From UBA5336 sp039815055 (GTDB taxonomy: Bacteria; Pseudomonadota; Alphaproteobacteria; Caulobacterales; Hyphomonadaceae): DNA of 47,672 nucleotides. Position 1 is the stretch's first letter; the number at the start of each line of letters is the position of its first letter. The translations under genes were made by a program, and so were the position numbers. Shown in pieces: positions 33,405 through 40,992 of this stretch. The stretch is taken from contig JBCCAA010000014.1 in NCBI GenBank assembly GCA_039815055.1, positions 1-47,672 of the forward strand, given 5' to 3'. A model generated the notes under the pieces. That model was not told where the DNA came from. It searched no databases and was given only the letters and a program-made list of their open reading frames with translations.

Positions 33405-34175
33405 TCAAGGGGCGTGATTCCACCAGGCCAGGTCGGAGAAAGCCCTCAGATCAAGCTCATGGGTCCAGGCGGATCGGTGTTGGTGGGCAAGATGGAAATA
33501 GGTTTCGGCGACTTGCTCCGGCAATATCAGACCATCATTGTCCAGGCCGCGCGCCTCACGAAGCTGCTGGAAACGCTCTGGACCCAACATTTTGCCAAGC
33601 GTGTCGGGCGCATCGACGGCGCCATCGATGAGGATGTGAGCAACGTGAATGCCCTTGGGCGCAAACTCGGCGTTCAGGCTCTGGCAGAGCATTCTTCGCC
33701 CACCAATCGAGGCCGCATGGGAATGCTGGCCGGCATTACCGCGCACCGCGGCGGTTGCCGATGTCACCAGCAGTGTTCCACGACCGCGCTCCTCCATGCG
33801 GGGAATCAGCGCCTTGGCCGTGCGAAACAGAGCGAATGAGGCCATTCTCCAACCCAGTTCAAAAGCCTTGAGCGAGGTGGCCTCCAGCGGGCGGTTTCCG
33901 ATCTGAGCCCCGAGGTTGAACAGGAGGACTTCAATCTGTCCGATATTGGCTTCCACATCGGCAATAAGAGTCTCGATGGTGTCATCTTCCACCGCATTCA
34001 TCAGATGTGCGCTCGCGGTGCCGCCAGCCTCTTCAATGTCTGATACAAGTTGGTTCAAGCCGTCCTCATCACTGCGCCGACAGACGACGGCGTGATATCC
34101 CTCGCGCGCAAACTTCTTGGCTGCGTTTCCGCCAATACCTGCGCCGGCACCAAGCACCAAAAATACCTTCTTCAT
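33405..34175 (-). CDS. Atypical short-chain dehydrogenase/reductase lacking Tyr and Lys
   Basis: A 256-residue SDR. The nucleotide-binding GAGAGIGG (10-16) and FNLGAQ (87-91, the NAG-type site) are present, and Ser139 lies in VTSAT. At the catalytic Tyr-x3-Lys position the chain reads HAASI (His153, Ile157), so both residues are replaced. IHVAHILIDGAVDAPDT fits a subfamily that also departs from the canonical site. It may be a non-redox or altered enzyme. It is the third gene of a minus-strand run behind the EF-hand-like and DsbA-like genes, 137 bp downstream of the latter. Confidence 0.85.
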   Translation of the reverse strand: MKKVFLVLGAGAGIGGNAAKKFAREGYHAVVCRRSDEDGLNQLVSDIEEAGGTASAHLMNAVEDDTIETLIADVEANIGQIEVLLFNLGAQIGNRPLEATSLKAFELGWRMASFALFRTAKALIPRMEERGRGTLLVTSATAAVRGNAGQHSHAASIGGRRMLCQSLNAEFAPKGIHVAHILIDGAVDAPDTLGKMLGPERFQQLREARGLDNDGLILPEQVAETYFHLAHQHRSAWTHELDLRAFSDLAWWNHAP

Positions 34176-34312
34176 GGAAATGTCCTCCTAAGCAGAATTC
34201 TATGGCTCGCCAGGCGCAGTTCTCAGACGCCTGTTGGAGCAGATCAGAAGCGCGTTGTCACTTTGATGGAGAACGGGCTTTGGGGTCTGGAGCAGAGCCA
34301 CCATGCGATACG

Positions 34313-34960
34313 TCAGGTCTTGGCCAAACCTGCAAGGTCGAGCCGCCACCGCAATGTATCGATTCGATCCTGCCCAAAGAAGGGCTCGCCATTGAATACC
34401 ATGGTCGGCACGCCCCAGTGGCCGGACGCGTCCAGCGCCTCCTGGTTTCGATCGACCTCTTCAAGATGATCGCCCGTGAGGATCGCCTCATCGAGTTGAT
34501 CCAGGTCAAGACCAGCCTTCGCGACGGCATCTTTCAACAATGTGCCCTCATGCCAGTTTTCCGTGCCACGGAAAATCAGATCGGACACGAAATGGGCCAG
34601 TTCAACTCCTTTTCCCCGACGACGGGCTTCGACGCCCAGTTTTGTCAGCCGGAAGATGTGGGGCTGGTCTTTGGCCACTTCCATTGTCTGATAGTCTTGG
34701 ACAACAGGATCAGGTTTCGGCGGGAAAACAACAGGCAGCCCCAGCATTTCACCGCGGCGTATGCTGTCGGCCACGATGTAGCCTGCGCGTTTTCGGTTGT
34801 CGCCCTGAAACAAGGTCTGCGGCGCCCGGATCGCAATCGGCAACACCGGTCTGAGGCGAACATCGACCTCATAGTCTTCGCGCAACGTCAACAAATCTGG
34901 TGTGACCAGTCTCGAATAAGGGCTTCGAAAAGACCAGAAGACGTCAACAGTTTCAGGCAT
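34313..34960 (-). CDS. DsbA-family / 2-hydroxychromene-2-carboxylate isomerase-like protein
   Basis: A 215-residue thioredoxin-fold protein with a GST kappa/HCCA-isomerase look: DVFWSFRSPYSRLV at the N-terminus (Ser-Pro-Tyr-Ser in place of CxxC), then a helical insert, and GHWGVPTMVFNGEPFFGQDR with the cis-Pro loop at the C-terminus. HCCA isomerases use glutathione in aromatic ring breakdown; the exact reaction here is unknown. GGAGGAAACTG precedes the ATG, which overlaps the TGA of the EF-hand-like gene as TGATG, so translation is coupled. Confidence 0.85.
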   Translation of the reverse strand: MPETVDVFWSFRSPYSRLVTPDLLTLREDYEVDVRLRPVLPIAIRAPQTLFQGDNRKRAGYIVADSIRRGEMLGLPVVFPPKPDPVVQDYQTMEVAKDQPHIFRLTKLGVEARRRGKGVELAHFVSDLIFRGTENWHEGTLLKDAVAKAGLDLDQLDEAILTGDHLEEVDRNQEALDASGHWGVPTMVFNGEPFFGQDRIDTLRWRLDLAGLAKT

Positions 34961-35172
34961 CAGTTTCCTCCTATATCCAGCCCAACAACACGATTTCGCC
35001 GACGCTCCAGAACACCAGCGCTGTCACCTTCATCGAACAAGCGCTCCGACGCATCAACCATTTCGCGCTTGGAAGCACGCTGATCATCATCGGCGTCGAA
35101 TTGTTCGACCACGGCGGCAACCGCCTGATTGAACCAGTTCTTGAGATCATACCAAGGCAGGTCCGTCAGCAA
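34960..35172 (-). CDS. Small single EF-hand-like protein
   Basis: A 70-residue protein. Residues 26-37 read DADDDQRASKRE, with acidic residues at loop positions 1, 3, 5 and 12 as in an EF-hand Ca2+ loop (Gln replaces the usual Gly at position 6). Helices VVEQF before and MVDASERLF after it fit the E and F helices. One hand only is present, so it would need to pair to bind well. TTG 35172 is the likely start; there is no signal peptide. Its TGA overlaps the ATG of the DsbA-like gene. Function is not known. Confidence 0.6.
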   Translation of the reverse strand: MLTDLPWYDLKNWFNQAVAAVVEQFDADDDQRASKREMVDASERLFDEGDSAGVLERRRNRVVGLDIGGN

Positions 35173-35284
35173 AATCCTATGGGTGTATCCGCTGCGCCCT
35201 TTTGCAGCCCGGCAATATTGATGTCATTCCCAGTCAGGCAGATCGAATTCACCCCGCAATACACTTCACGGAAAGCATCGCCCT

Positions 35285-35977
35285 ATGACAGATTTCATCC
35301 TCTATGGCACACCCTTGTCACCCTTTGTGCGCAAGGCAGAAGGTGCTCTGCACATGGCCGGTGCCGACTACGAGCTGGTGAACATCAACATCATGGACAT
35401 GCCAGACTGGTTTGTAGAGATCAGCCCGGCGCGCCGAATTCCTGTACTACGCGATACGTCTATTGGCACAGACGGCATTCCCGGTACCATCCCGGACTCT
35501 TCGGCCATCTGCATGTTCCTGGAAAAACGATTTAATGCCGGGCTTTACGGTGCAGACGCCTTCGAAACCGGCCGAGTGGCCTGGTTCGAAGAATATATGG
35601 ATTCCGGGTTTGCCACGACCCTCGGTCTCGGACTTTTCCGCCCCCTCGTCTTTCCGTTGTTCAAGGGCGAGGCGTCAGATGTAAAGACAGCGAAAAAAGC
35701 CTGGCACGAAAAGCTCCCGAAATACTTCGACTATCTTGAGGCCTCTCTGGACGGGAAAAACTATTACATCGGCAACAAGATCAGCATGGCAGATATCTCT
35801 GTCGCTGCGCAGATGACCCAGCTGGATCTCGTGGCCGGCCTGCCGGACGCCGGAAAATGGCCGAGCCTCGTCAAACACACCGAAATGATGAAGACTGCGC
35901 CGGGATTTTCTGAAAACCTGGCGAAGTGTACAGCTATGTTCAGCAAAGTCATGCCGCTCAAGGTCGACCTGAACTGA
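35285..35977 (+). CDS. Glutathione S-transferase family protein
   Basis: A 230-residue GST. The N-terminal thioredoxin-like domain opens FILYGTPLSPFVRKAEGALHMAG, with Ser12 at the glutathione-activating site, and has RRIPVL and DSSAICMFLEK (cis-Pro and SAI sites). The C-terminal helical domain contains IGNKISMADISVAAQ, the N-capping motif. It conjugates or removes groups with glutathione; the substrate is unknown. It precedes a second GST by 57 bp on the same strand, and the pair may be co-transcribed. Confidence 0.9.
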   Translation: MTDFILYGTPLSPFVRKAEGALHMAGADYELVNINIMDMPDWFVEISPARRIPVLRDTSIGTDGIPGTIPDSSAICMFLEKRFNAGLYGADAFETGRVAWFEEYMDSGFATTLGLGLFRPLVFPLFKGEASDVKTAKKAWHEKLPKYFDYLEASLDGKNYYIGNKISMADISVAAQMTQLDLVAGLPDAGKWPSLVKHTEMMKTAPGFSENLAKCTAMFSKVMPLKVDLN

Positions 35978-36034
35978 CCCACGGCCCGCCGACACGCAAA
36001 GACCCGATCTGTTGAAAGAGGAATTTCGACCGCC

Positions 36035-36646
36035 ATGCTCAAACTTCACTTTGCACCAAACTCCCGAGCCGGACGCATTGTCTGGCTGCTGGAAGAGCTG
36101 GGTCTGGACTACGAGCTGAACAAAATGAGCTTTCATCCGAAGGACCTGAAATCCGATGCGCACCGCGCGCGCCATCCCCTCGGCCGTATTCCCGTGCTCG
36201 ACGATGGCGATGTCTCCATTTGGGAGTCCGGCGCAATCGTCGAATACATCCTTGAACGGCACAAGAATGGCGGCCTGAAGCCGACTGTGGATGACCCAAC
36301 CTGGCCGATGTACCAGCAGTGGTTTCACTATTGCGAGGGCATGGTGATGCCGCCGATGAACACCATTGTTGTTCAGACGATATTGCTGCCTGAAGACCGC
36401 CGCGACGCTACCATTCTCGGCCAGGCCCAGCGTCTGCTGTCTAAAGCCCTAGGCCCGGTGAATGACACATTGGAGGGCAAGGATTATCTGATCGGCGACT
36501 TTTCCGGCGCCGATATCATGCTGGGCCATGCATGCTTCATGGCCAACCGCATCGGTTGCGTCAGCGATGAGATGCAACATCTCAAGGGTTATGTAGAACG
36601 CATTTCGGCGCGCCCGCATTTCAAAACCGCCATTACGATGCAATAG
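36035..36646 (+). CDS. Glutathione S-transferase family protein
   Basis: A 203-residue GST. Motifs are FAPNSRAGRIVWLLEELGLDYEL (Ser-Arg site region), HPLGRIPVLDDGDVSIWESGAIVEYIL and, in the helical domain, DYLIGDFSGADIMLGHACF. The opening NSRAGR type resembles bacterial GSTs near the beta/theta-like classes. It is the second of two adjacent GSTs. AGAGGAA lies 11 nt before the ATG. Confidence 0.9.
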   Translation: MLKLHFAPNSRAGRIVWLLEELGLDYELNKMSFHPKDLKSDAHRARHPLGRIPVLDDGDVSIWESGAIVEYILERHKNGGLKPTVDDPTWPMYQQWFHYCEGMVMPPMNTIVVQTILLPEDRRDATILGQAQRLLSKALGPVNDTLEGKDYLIGDFSGADIMLGHACFMANRIGCVSDEMQHLKGYVERISARPHFKTAITMQ

Positions 36647-37135
36647 GCCGCGCAACTTGCCTTGAAAGACCGGCAGCCGCGCCGATCCAGCCGCTTGGGA
36701 TATGGATGACTTAACCAGCCATGCTGGATATTCGACAAGCTTCAGATGACGTGTCGATGGCGCACTCACCAGACGAAGGTCGGCGGGCAAGGCGTCTATG
36801 TCGACGTCATTTCAGGCCAGCCCTATCCTAGTCTGCCGGGCGATGTCGGGCTGGTGAAACTTCCATCGCTCGATCTCATTGGACAGCCCCACAATGGAAA
36901 CCTGGCGCTGCGGCCACGCCATTTGCTGGGCCCGATTGCACCGAAGTATCTTGAGTTCTTACAGAACGCGATTGACCAAAAGGTCTGAAGCCCTGCTGCA
37001 GACGCTGGCGCGCTGGCGAACTTTTGCACCTTTCTGCACCGTTTGTGTTGAATCTGCCCCGACGTGCAGGGGTGCATTTCCCGTATCGCCTGATATGCGC
37101 AGATTAACACCGCGACGAAGGACAATACCCCATCC
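36647..37135. other. Gene-free gap with probable decayed msrB remnant
   Basis: No intact gene is seen over 489 bp between the second GST and the methyltransferase. Frames of 80-113 residues on both strands lack conserved features. Part of it, 36746-36990, resembles a broken MsrB domain and is listed separately. The rest, 36990-37135, shows no clear signal; AAGGAC before 37136 may be the ribosome site of the methyltransferase. Confidence 0.6.
36746..36990 (+). pseudogene. Probable decayed msrB (MsrB domain) remnant
   Basis: The frame at 36788-36823 reads QGVYVDVISGQP, close to the GIYVDVVSGEP of MsrB domains. About 49 bp downstream another frame (36846-36875) reads SGW, a TGA stop, then NFHRSI, where MsrB has SGTGWPSFxRPI. 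At 36940, in the third frame, TEV occurs near the expected distance of the RTEVRS block. The order and spacing match, but the reading frame changes and a stop is present, so this looks like a pseudogene. The evidence is partial; the intact msrB is at 5733. It could also be chance, so confidence is modest. Confidence 0.42.
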
Positions 37136-37864
37136 ATGCTGACTGCACGTTTCAAACATCTCGCGCTCTCCGCTGGTGATCGCGTCCTGGATCTTGGCTG
37201 CGGTGAGGGCCGCCATCTCCACGGCCTCTACTTCCATGGCGGGCTCCATCTGAACGGGATCGATCTTGACGAAGCGTCTCTGCAAAAGGCCAAAGATGGG
37301 TTTATGACCCTGCCGCCACGGGAACCGGGCGATGAAGGCACGGTGGATTTGTCGGTCGGCGATGCCACCGCGCTGGACTTCCCCGATGATACGTTCGACG
37401 CGATCATCTGTTCTGAGGTTCTGGAGCACCTGCCAGACTACGACGCGGCCCTGGTTGAAATCCGCCGTATCCTGAAGCCTGACGGCCGCCTCTGCATAAC
37501 CGTGCCCCATGCCTGGCCAGAACGGATCTGCTGGCGCCTTGCCCCGGGCCCGGACGGCTATGCTTTTCAGCCAGGTGGGCATATTCGCATCTTTGATGAG
37601 GTGGACCTTCAACAATCTGTCGAGCGCCGTGGCTTTCGCATGACCCGGCGCCACCATGCCCATGGCATCCACGCCCCGCTCTGGTGGCTCAAATGCGCCT
37701 TCTGGGACCGCCGGGACGACCACCCGCTGGTGAAGGCCTATCACAGCTTTCTTGTCTGGGACCTGATGAAAAAGCCACTCATTACAAGAGCGCTCGACGC
37801 CCTCCTCTCTCCCGTCATGGGAAAGAGCCTGGTCATGTATTTTGATGAGGGACAACGGCAGTGA
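37136..37864 (+). CDS. Class I SAM-dependent methyltransferase of the cyclase cluster
   Basis: A 242-residue Methyltransf_11-like enzyme. Motif I is VLDLGCGEGRHLHG (about 17-30), GIDLD follows, and DDTFDAIICSEVLEHLPDY and LKPDGRLCITVPH are motifs II and III. An Arg/His-rich stretch near 160-190 and WWLKCAFW follow. The acceptor is unknown. Its TGA overlaps the next start (TGATG), so it is translationally coupled to the prenyltransferase-fold protein. Together with the facing methyltransferase it suggests a small tailoring set for a lipid or terpenoid. Confidence 0.88.
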   Translation: MLTARFKHLALSAGDRVLDLGCGEGRHLHGLYFHGGLHLNGIDLDEASLQKAKDGFMTLPPREPGDEGTVDLSVGDATALDFPDDTFDAIICSEVLEHLPDYDAALVEIRRILKPDGRLCITVPHAWPERICWRLAPGPDGYAFQPGGHIRIFDEVDLQQSVERRGFRMTRRHHAHGIHAPLWWLKCAFWDRRDDHPLVKAYHSFLVWDLMKKPLITRALDALLSPVMGKSLVMYFDEGQRQ

Positions 37865-38937
37865 TGGATGGTCACGCCCACTCCGCAACGTCTGGTTTGC
37901 TTGCCGACATGTCGGCGCCAGTTGAACGAATACTCGACTTGCAGGGTTCTGATGGCGCGATTCCCTGGTTCAAAGACGGCCCATGGGACCCCTGGAACCA
38001 TGTCGAAAGTGCCATGGCGTTGACGGTCATGGGCGCCTACGACGCGGCCAACGCTGCGTTCGACTATCTGGTGGACTCCCAGCGCCCCGATGGAGCCTGG
38101 CTTGGGGAGTATGGCAACGCCCTGCCCATGGTGGACCGCGACTTCATCAGCCGCAAGAAAGCGCCGAGTGTGCTCGACACCAATTTCTGCGCGTATCCGG
38201 CGGTTGGCATTGCCCACCTCTTGCTCTCCACGGGCGATCTGGATCAGGCGCGCGAGCGATGGCCAATGGTGCGAGACGCCATCAGTTTCGTGGTTTCGCT
38301 GCAGCGCCCGGATGGAACCATCCCCTGGGCCTTTGAGGCGGTGGGCACTGACGAAGACGATGCGCTGCTTGCCGGAAATGCATCTATCGCAAAGAGCCTG
38401 GAATGTGCGATCTTCCTTGCCCAGGAGCTCGGCGAGGCCGCAGACCGCTGGATTACCGCGCGAGGCTGTCTGATCCAAGCCCTGCGTCACACGCCGCATG
38501 CGTTTGACCACCGCGGATCGGGCGCACGTTTCGCCATGGACTGGTACTACCCGGTACTCTCCGGAGCGATGGAACGCTCAACGGCTTTGAGCCGCCTTGA
38601 GAGAAAGTGGGATATCTTCGTCACCGACCAGGGGTGTCGATGCGTGGCGGACGAGCCATGGATCACCGTGGCTGAAACCAGCGAACTTGTGCTCGCTCTG
38701 CTGGCGGTTGATCAACACAAATCGGCTGAACGGATGTTTCAAAGCCTGATGCCCCGTCGAGACGACCACGGCGTCTTCTGGATGGGATGGCAAACAAAAG
38801 AGCAGATTATCTGGCCCAGGGAACAGCCAAGCTGGACGCAAGCAGCTGTTATTCTCGCGGCTGACGCGTTGGCGTCCAGAACGCCAGCCAGTCGTTTGCT
38901 CACCCATTCGCTCCTAAGCGCGGCGCAGAAGTCTTAG
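37861..38937 (+). CDS. Terpenoid cyclase/prenyltransferase-fold protein
   Basis: A 358-residue protein of the alpha/alpha-barrel fold shared by squalene-hopene cyclases and protein prenyltransferases. Three QW-like repeats are visible: QGSDGAIPW (28-36), QRPDGAW (74-80) and QRPDGTIPW (148-156). DEDD occurs at 164-167; it resembles the class II cyclase DxDD motif, but at this length and position that may be chance. It is about half the length of a squalene-hopene cyclase, so it is not one. The start is GTG 37861 or ATG 37864, overlapping the methyltransferase stop. It overlaps the facing gene by 24 bp at its 3' end. Confidence 0.75.
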   Translation: MMDGHAHSATSGLLADMSAPVERILDLQGSDGAIPWFKDGPWDPWNHVESAMALTVMGAYDAANAAFDYLVDSQRPDGAWLGEYGNALPMVDRDFISRKKAPSVLDTNFCAYPAVGIAHLLLSTGDLDQARERWPMVRDAISFVVSLQRPDGTIPWAFEAVGTDEDDALLAGNASIAKSLECAIFLAQELGEAADRWITARGCLIQALRHTPHAFDHRGSGARFAMDWYYPVLSGAMERSTALSRLERKWDIFVTDQGCRCVADEPWITVAETSELVLALLAVDQHKSAERMFQSLMPRRDDHGVFWMGWQTKEQIIWPREQPSWTQAAVILAADALASRTPASRLLTHSLLSAAQKS

Positions 38938-39525
38938 GCTTTTAACCGCCGCTTCTTCGACGAACAGATCCGATGCCAAGGCACGCTGGTAGATCTCAAA
39001 CGGTGGACGGCCGCCATCTGCTGGATCTGGAAACACGTCATGGATCGCGAGAATTCCACCAGCCATCAAGTGGGGAGTCCAACCGCGATAATCATTCAGC
39101 GCGTGCTCCATGGTATGGCCGCCGTCGATGAACAGGAAACTGAGCGGCGTGCGCCATCTCAGAGCGATATCGATGGACCGCCCGACGATCGGCACCACGG
39201 TGCCTTCCAGGCCCGCTTTGCGGATGTTCTCTCTGAAGATCGGTAGCGTATCGACCGCTTGGGCGGTCTCATCCCAGACATCCGCGTCGAAATACTCCCA
39301 TCCCGGCTGGTTCTCTTCTGACCCCCGATGGTGGTCGACGGAGAAATGAAGTTCGCCGGCCTCAGCGCAGGCCTGCCCGAGATAGATGGCAGATTTTCCG
39401 CAGTAACCGCCAATCTCCAGACATGGTCCGTATTCGGCCTGAACCCGTGCGAACGTGCGCAGCGCATCTCCCTCCTCAGGGTCAAGAAAGCCTTTCACAG
39501 CTGACAGGTCGAACGCTGTATCCAT
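38914..39525 (-). CDS. Class I SAM-dependent methyltransferase (Methyltransf_24-like)
   Basis: A 203-residue Rossmann methyltransferase. Motif I is PCLEIGGYCGKSAIYLG (about 33-49), and FLFIDGGHTMEHALNDYRGW (about 128-147) is the family's later block. It contains HFSVDHHRG, an unusual His-rich turn. Relatives modify sugars or small molecules. ATG 39525 has GGAG 8 nt before it; the longer frame to 39570 is not needed. It faces the cyclase-like gene and overlaps it by 24 bp, so both mRNAs are complementary at their ends. Confidence 0.87.
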   Translation of the reverse strand: MDTAFDLSAVKGFLDPEEGDALRTFARVQAEYGPCLEIGGYCGKSAIYLGQACAEAGELHFSVDHHRGSEENQPGWEYFDADVWDETAQAVDTLPIFRENIRKAGLEGTVVPIVGRSIDIALRWRTPLSFLFIDGGHTMEHALNDYRGWTPHLMAGGILAIHDVFPDPADGGRPPFEIYQRALASDLFVEEAAVKSLRLLRRA

Positions 39526-39795
39526 TGAAGATCTCCGGTGGCCGCCTGGCCCACACGCCAACGAACACATGTCTTATTCTCTTATCCAAATCAGAGGAGA
39601 ATAGAACCGATGATCCGCAAAACTGTCCCCTGGATCGCAGCGTCCGCAAACGGATCTCAGCAACTCCAAGGCCGATAAAGCACTGGCGCGCGACGGCATG
39701 GCCGTGGAACAGAAGGATTCCGCCGAGGTAAGTCTGGCCGTTGCCCCGATTGCCTGCCACAACACCACAAAACGACTCTTGGAGGAGGAACCCAA

Positions 39796-40935
39796 ATGTC
39801 TTTGCCCGCCACATACCTGCAGATGATTTCGACCGTCACGCCGGACGCCGAACTTCGTATGGAACTCGTCGAACGCGACATGCCGACGCCGAAACCTGGA
39901 CAGATCATCGTGCGGGTCGAAGCTACCCCGATCAATCCATCTGACCATGGTGTGATGTTCGGCTGGACTAACATGGCCGCGGCAAGCTCGTCGGGTTCTG
40001 GCCGGGGCACTGTCCTTACAGCGCCCGTGCCTCCCCAGGGCATGGCCGCCATGAAAGCACGAATAGGACAAGCGCTTCCGGTCGGAAATGAAGGCGCAGG
40101 TACTGTCGTTGCCGCGGGTGAAGAAGATTATGCCCAAAGCCTCATGGGCAAAACCGTCGCCGTCATGGGCGGTGGCATGTACGCCCAGTACCGCGCAGTT
40201 GAGGCCATCACCGCCTTGCCTCTCAATGAGGGGCACACCGCCAAGGACGGCGCCTCCAGCTTTGTAAATCCACTGACGGCGCTGTGCTTTCTGGAAACGA
40301 TGCGCGCCGAAGGACACTCTGCGATTGTTCACACGGCAGCGGCCTCCAACCTTGGACAGATGCTGAACCGGATCTGCCAGGCCGATGGCGTTGACCTGGT
40401 GAACATTGTCCGCAAACCCGAGCAGGAAGACCTGCTGCGCGGTCTCGGCGCGAGATACATCGTGAACTCCAGCAAGGACAGCTTCATGGCGGACCTGACC
40501 GATGCCATCCACGAAACAGGCGCCACACTGGCCTTCGATGCGACCGGCGGCGGCAAACTCGCTTCAGATATCTTGAGTGCAATGGAGGCTGCGGCTGCAA
40601 GAACGCCGGGCGCATACAGCATTTATGGTTCAGTGGCCCACAAACAGGTCTATCTGTTTGGCGGACTGGACACCTCGGCAACCATTCTGAACCGCGGATA
40701 TGGCATGGCGTGGGGCGTGGGAGGCTGGCTGTTGCCGAACTTTCTCGCCAAAGCCGGGCTCGATGTCGCGATGCGCCTGCGCCAACGGGTGGCCGATGAG
40801 CTCAAGACCACGTTTGCCAGCCACTACACGGACGAGATCTCGCTATCACAAGCTTTGCAGGCTGAAACTGTTGCCAAATACAATGCAAAAACGACCGGTC
40901 AGAAATTCCTGATCCATCCACAAATTGATCTCTAG
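39796..40935 (+). CDS. Zinc-binding-dehydrogenase-family (MDR) oxidoreductase
   Basis: A 379-residue medium-chain dehydrogenase/reductase of the quinone-oxidoreductase type. The N-terminal GroES-like domain has MPTPKPGQIIVRVEATPINPSD and VGNEGAGTVVAAG; the Rossmann domain follows from about 165. No zinc ligands of the alcohol-dehydrogenase kind are seen, so NADPH quinone or enoyl reduction is likelier. GGAGGAGG lies 7 nt before the ATG. It is convergent to the P450 gene, a possible partner in the same catabolic region. Confidence 0.88.
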   Translation: MSLPATYLQMISTVTPDAELRMELVERDMPTPKPGQIIVRVEATPINPSDHGVMFGWTNMAAASSSGSGRGTVLTAPVPPQGMAAMKARIGQALPVGNEGAGTVVAAGEEDYAQSLMGKTVAVMGGGMYAQYRAVEAITALPLNEGHTAKDGASSFVNPLTALCFLETMRAEGHSAIVHTAAASNLGQMLNRICQADGVDLVNIVRKPEQEDLLRGLGARYIVNSSKDSFMADLTDAIHETGATLAFDATGGGKLASDILSAMEAAAARTPGAYSIYGSVAHKQVYLFGGLDTSATILNRGYGMAWGVGGWLLPNFLAKAGLDVAMRLRQRVADELKTTFASHYTDEISLSQALQAETVAKYNAKTTGQKFLIHPQIDL

Positions 40936-40959
40936 AAAACCAGATCGGCGAAGGCGATC

Positions 40960-40987
40960 ATCAGCCCAGATGACATGCTGGGTTGAT
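40960..40987. terminator. Hairpin between converging dehydrogenase and P450 genes
   Basis: ATCAGCCCAG (40960-40969) and CTGGGTTGAT (40978-40987) form a 10-bp stem with one G-U pair around ATGACATG, in the 57-bp gap between convergent stops. It may terminate both transcripts, but no T-run is present on either side. Confidence 0.45.
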
Positions 40988-40992
40988 CGACG

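Noticed and set aside
39526..39795. Possible small gene between the methyltransferase and the MDR dehydrogenase
   Set aside because: Short frames only, each broken by stops, with no start plus ribosome-site combination; only the GGAGGAGG site of the dehydrogenase is clear.
39574..40512. A 312-codon minus-strand frame opposite the MDR dehydrogenase
   Set aside because: The plus frame has clear GroES-like and Rossmann parts and a strong ribosome site; the reverse is a shadow.
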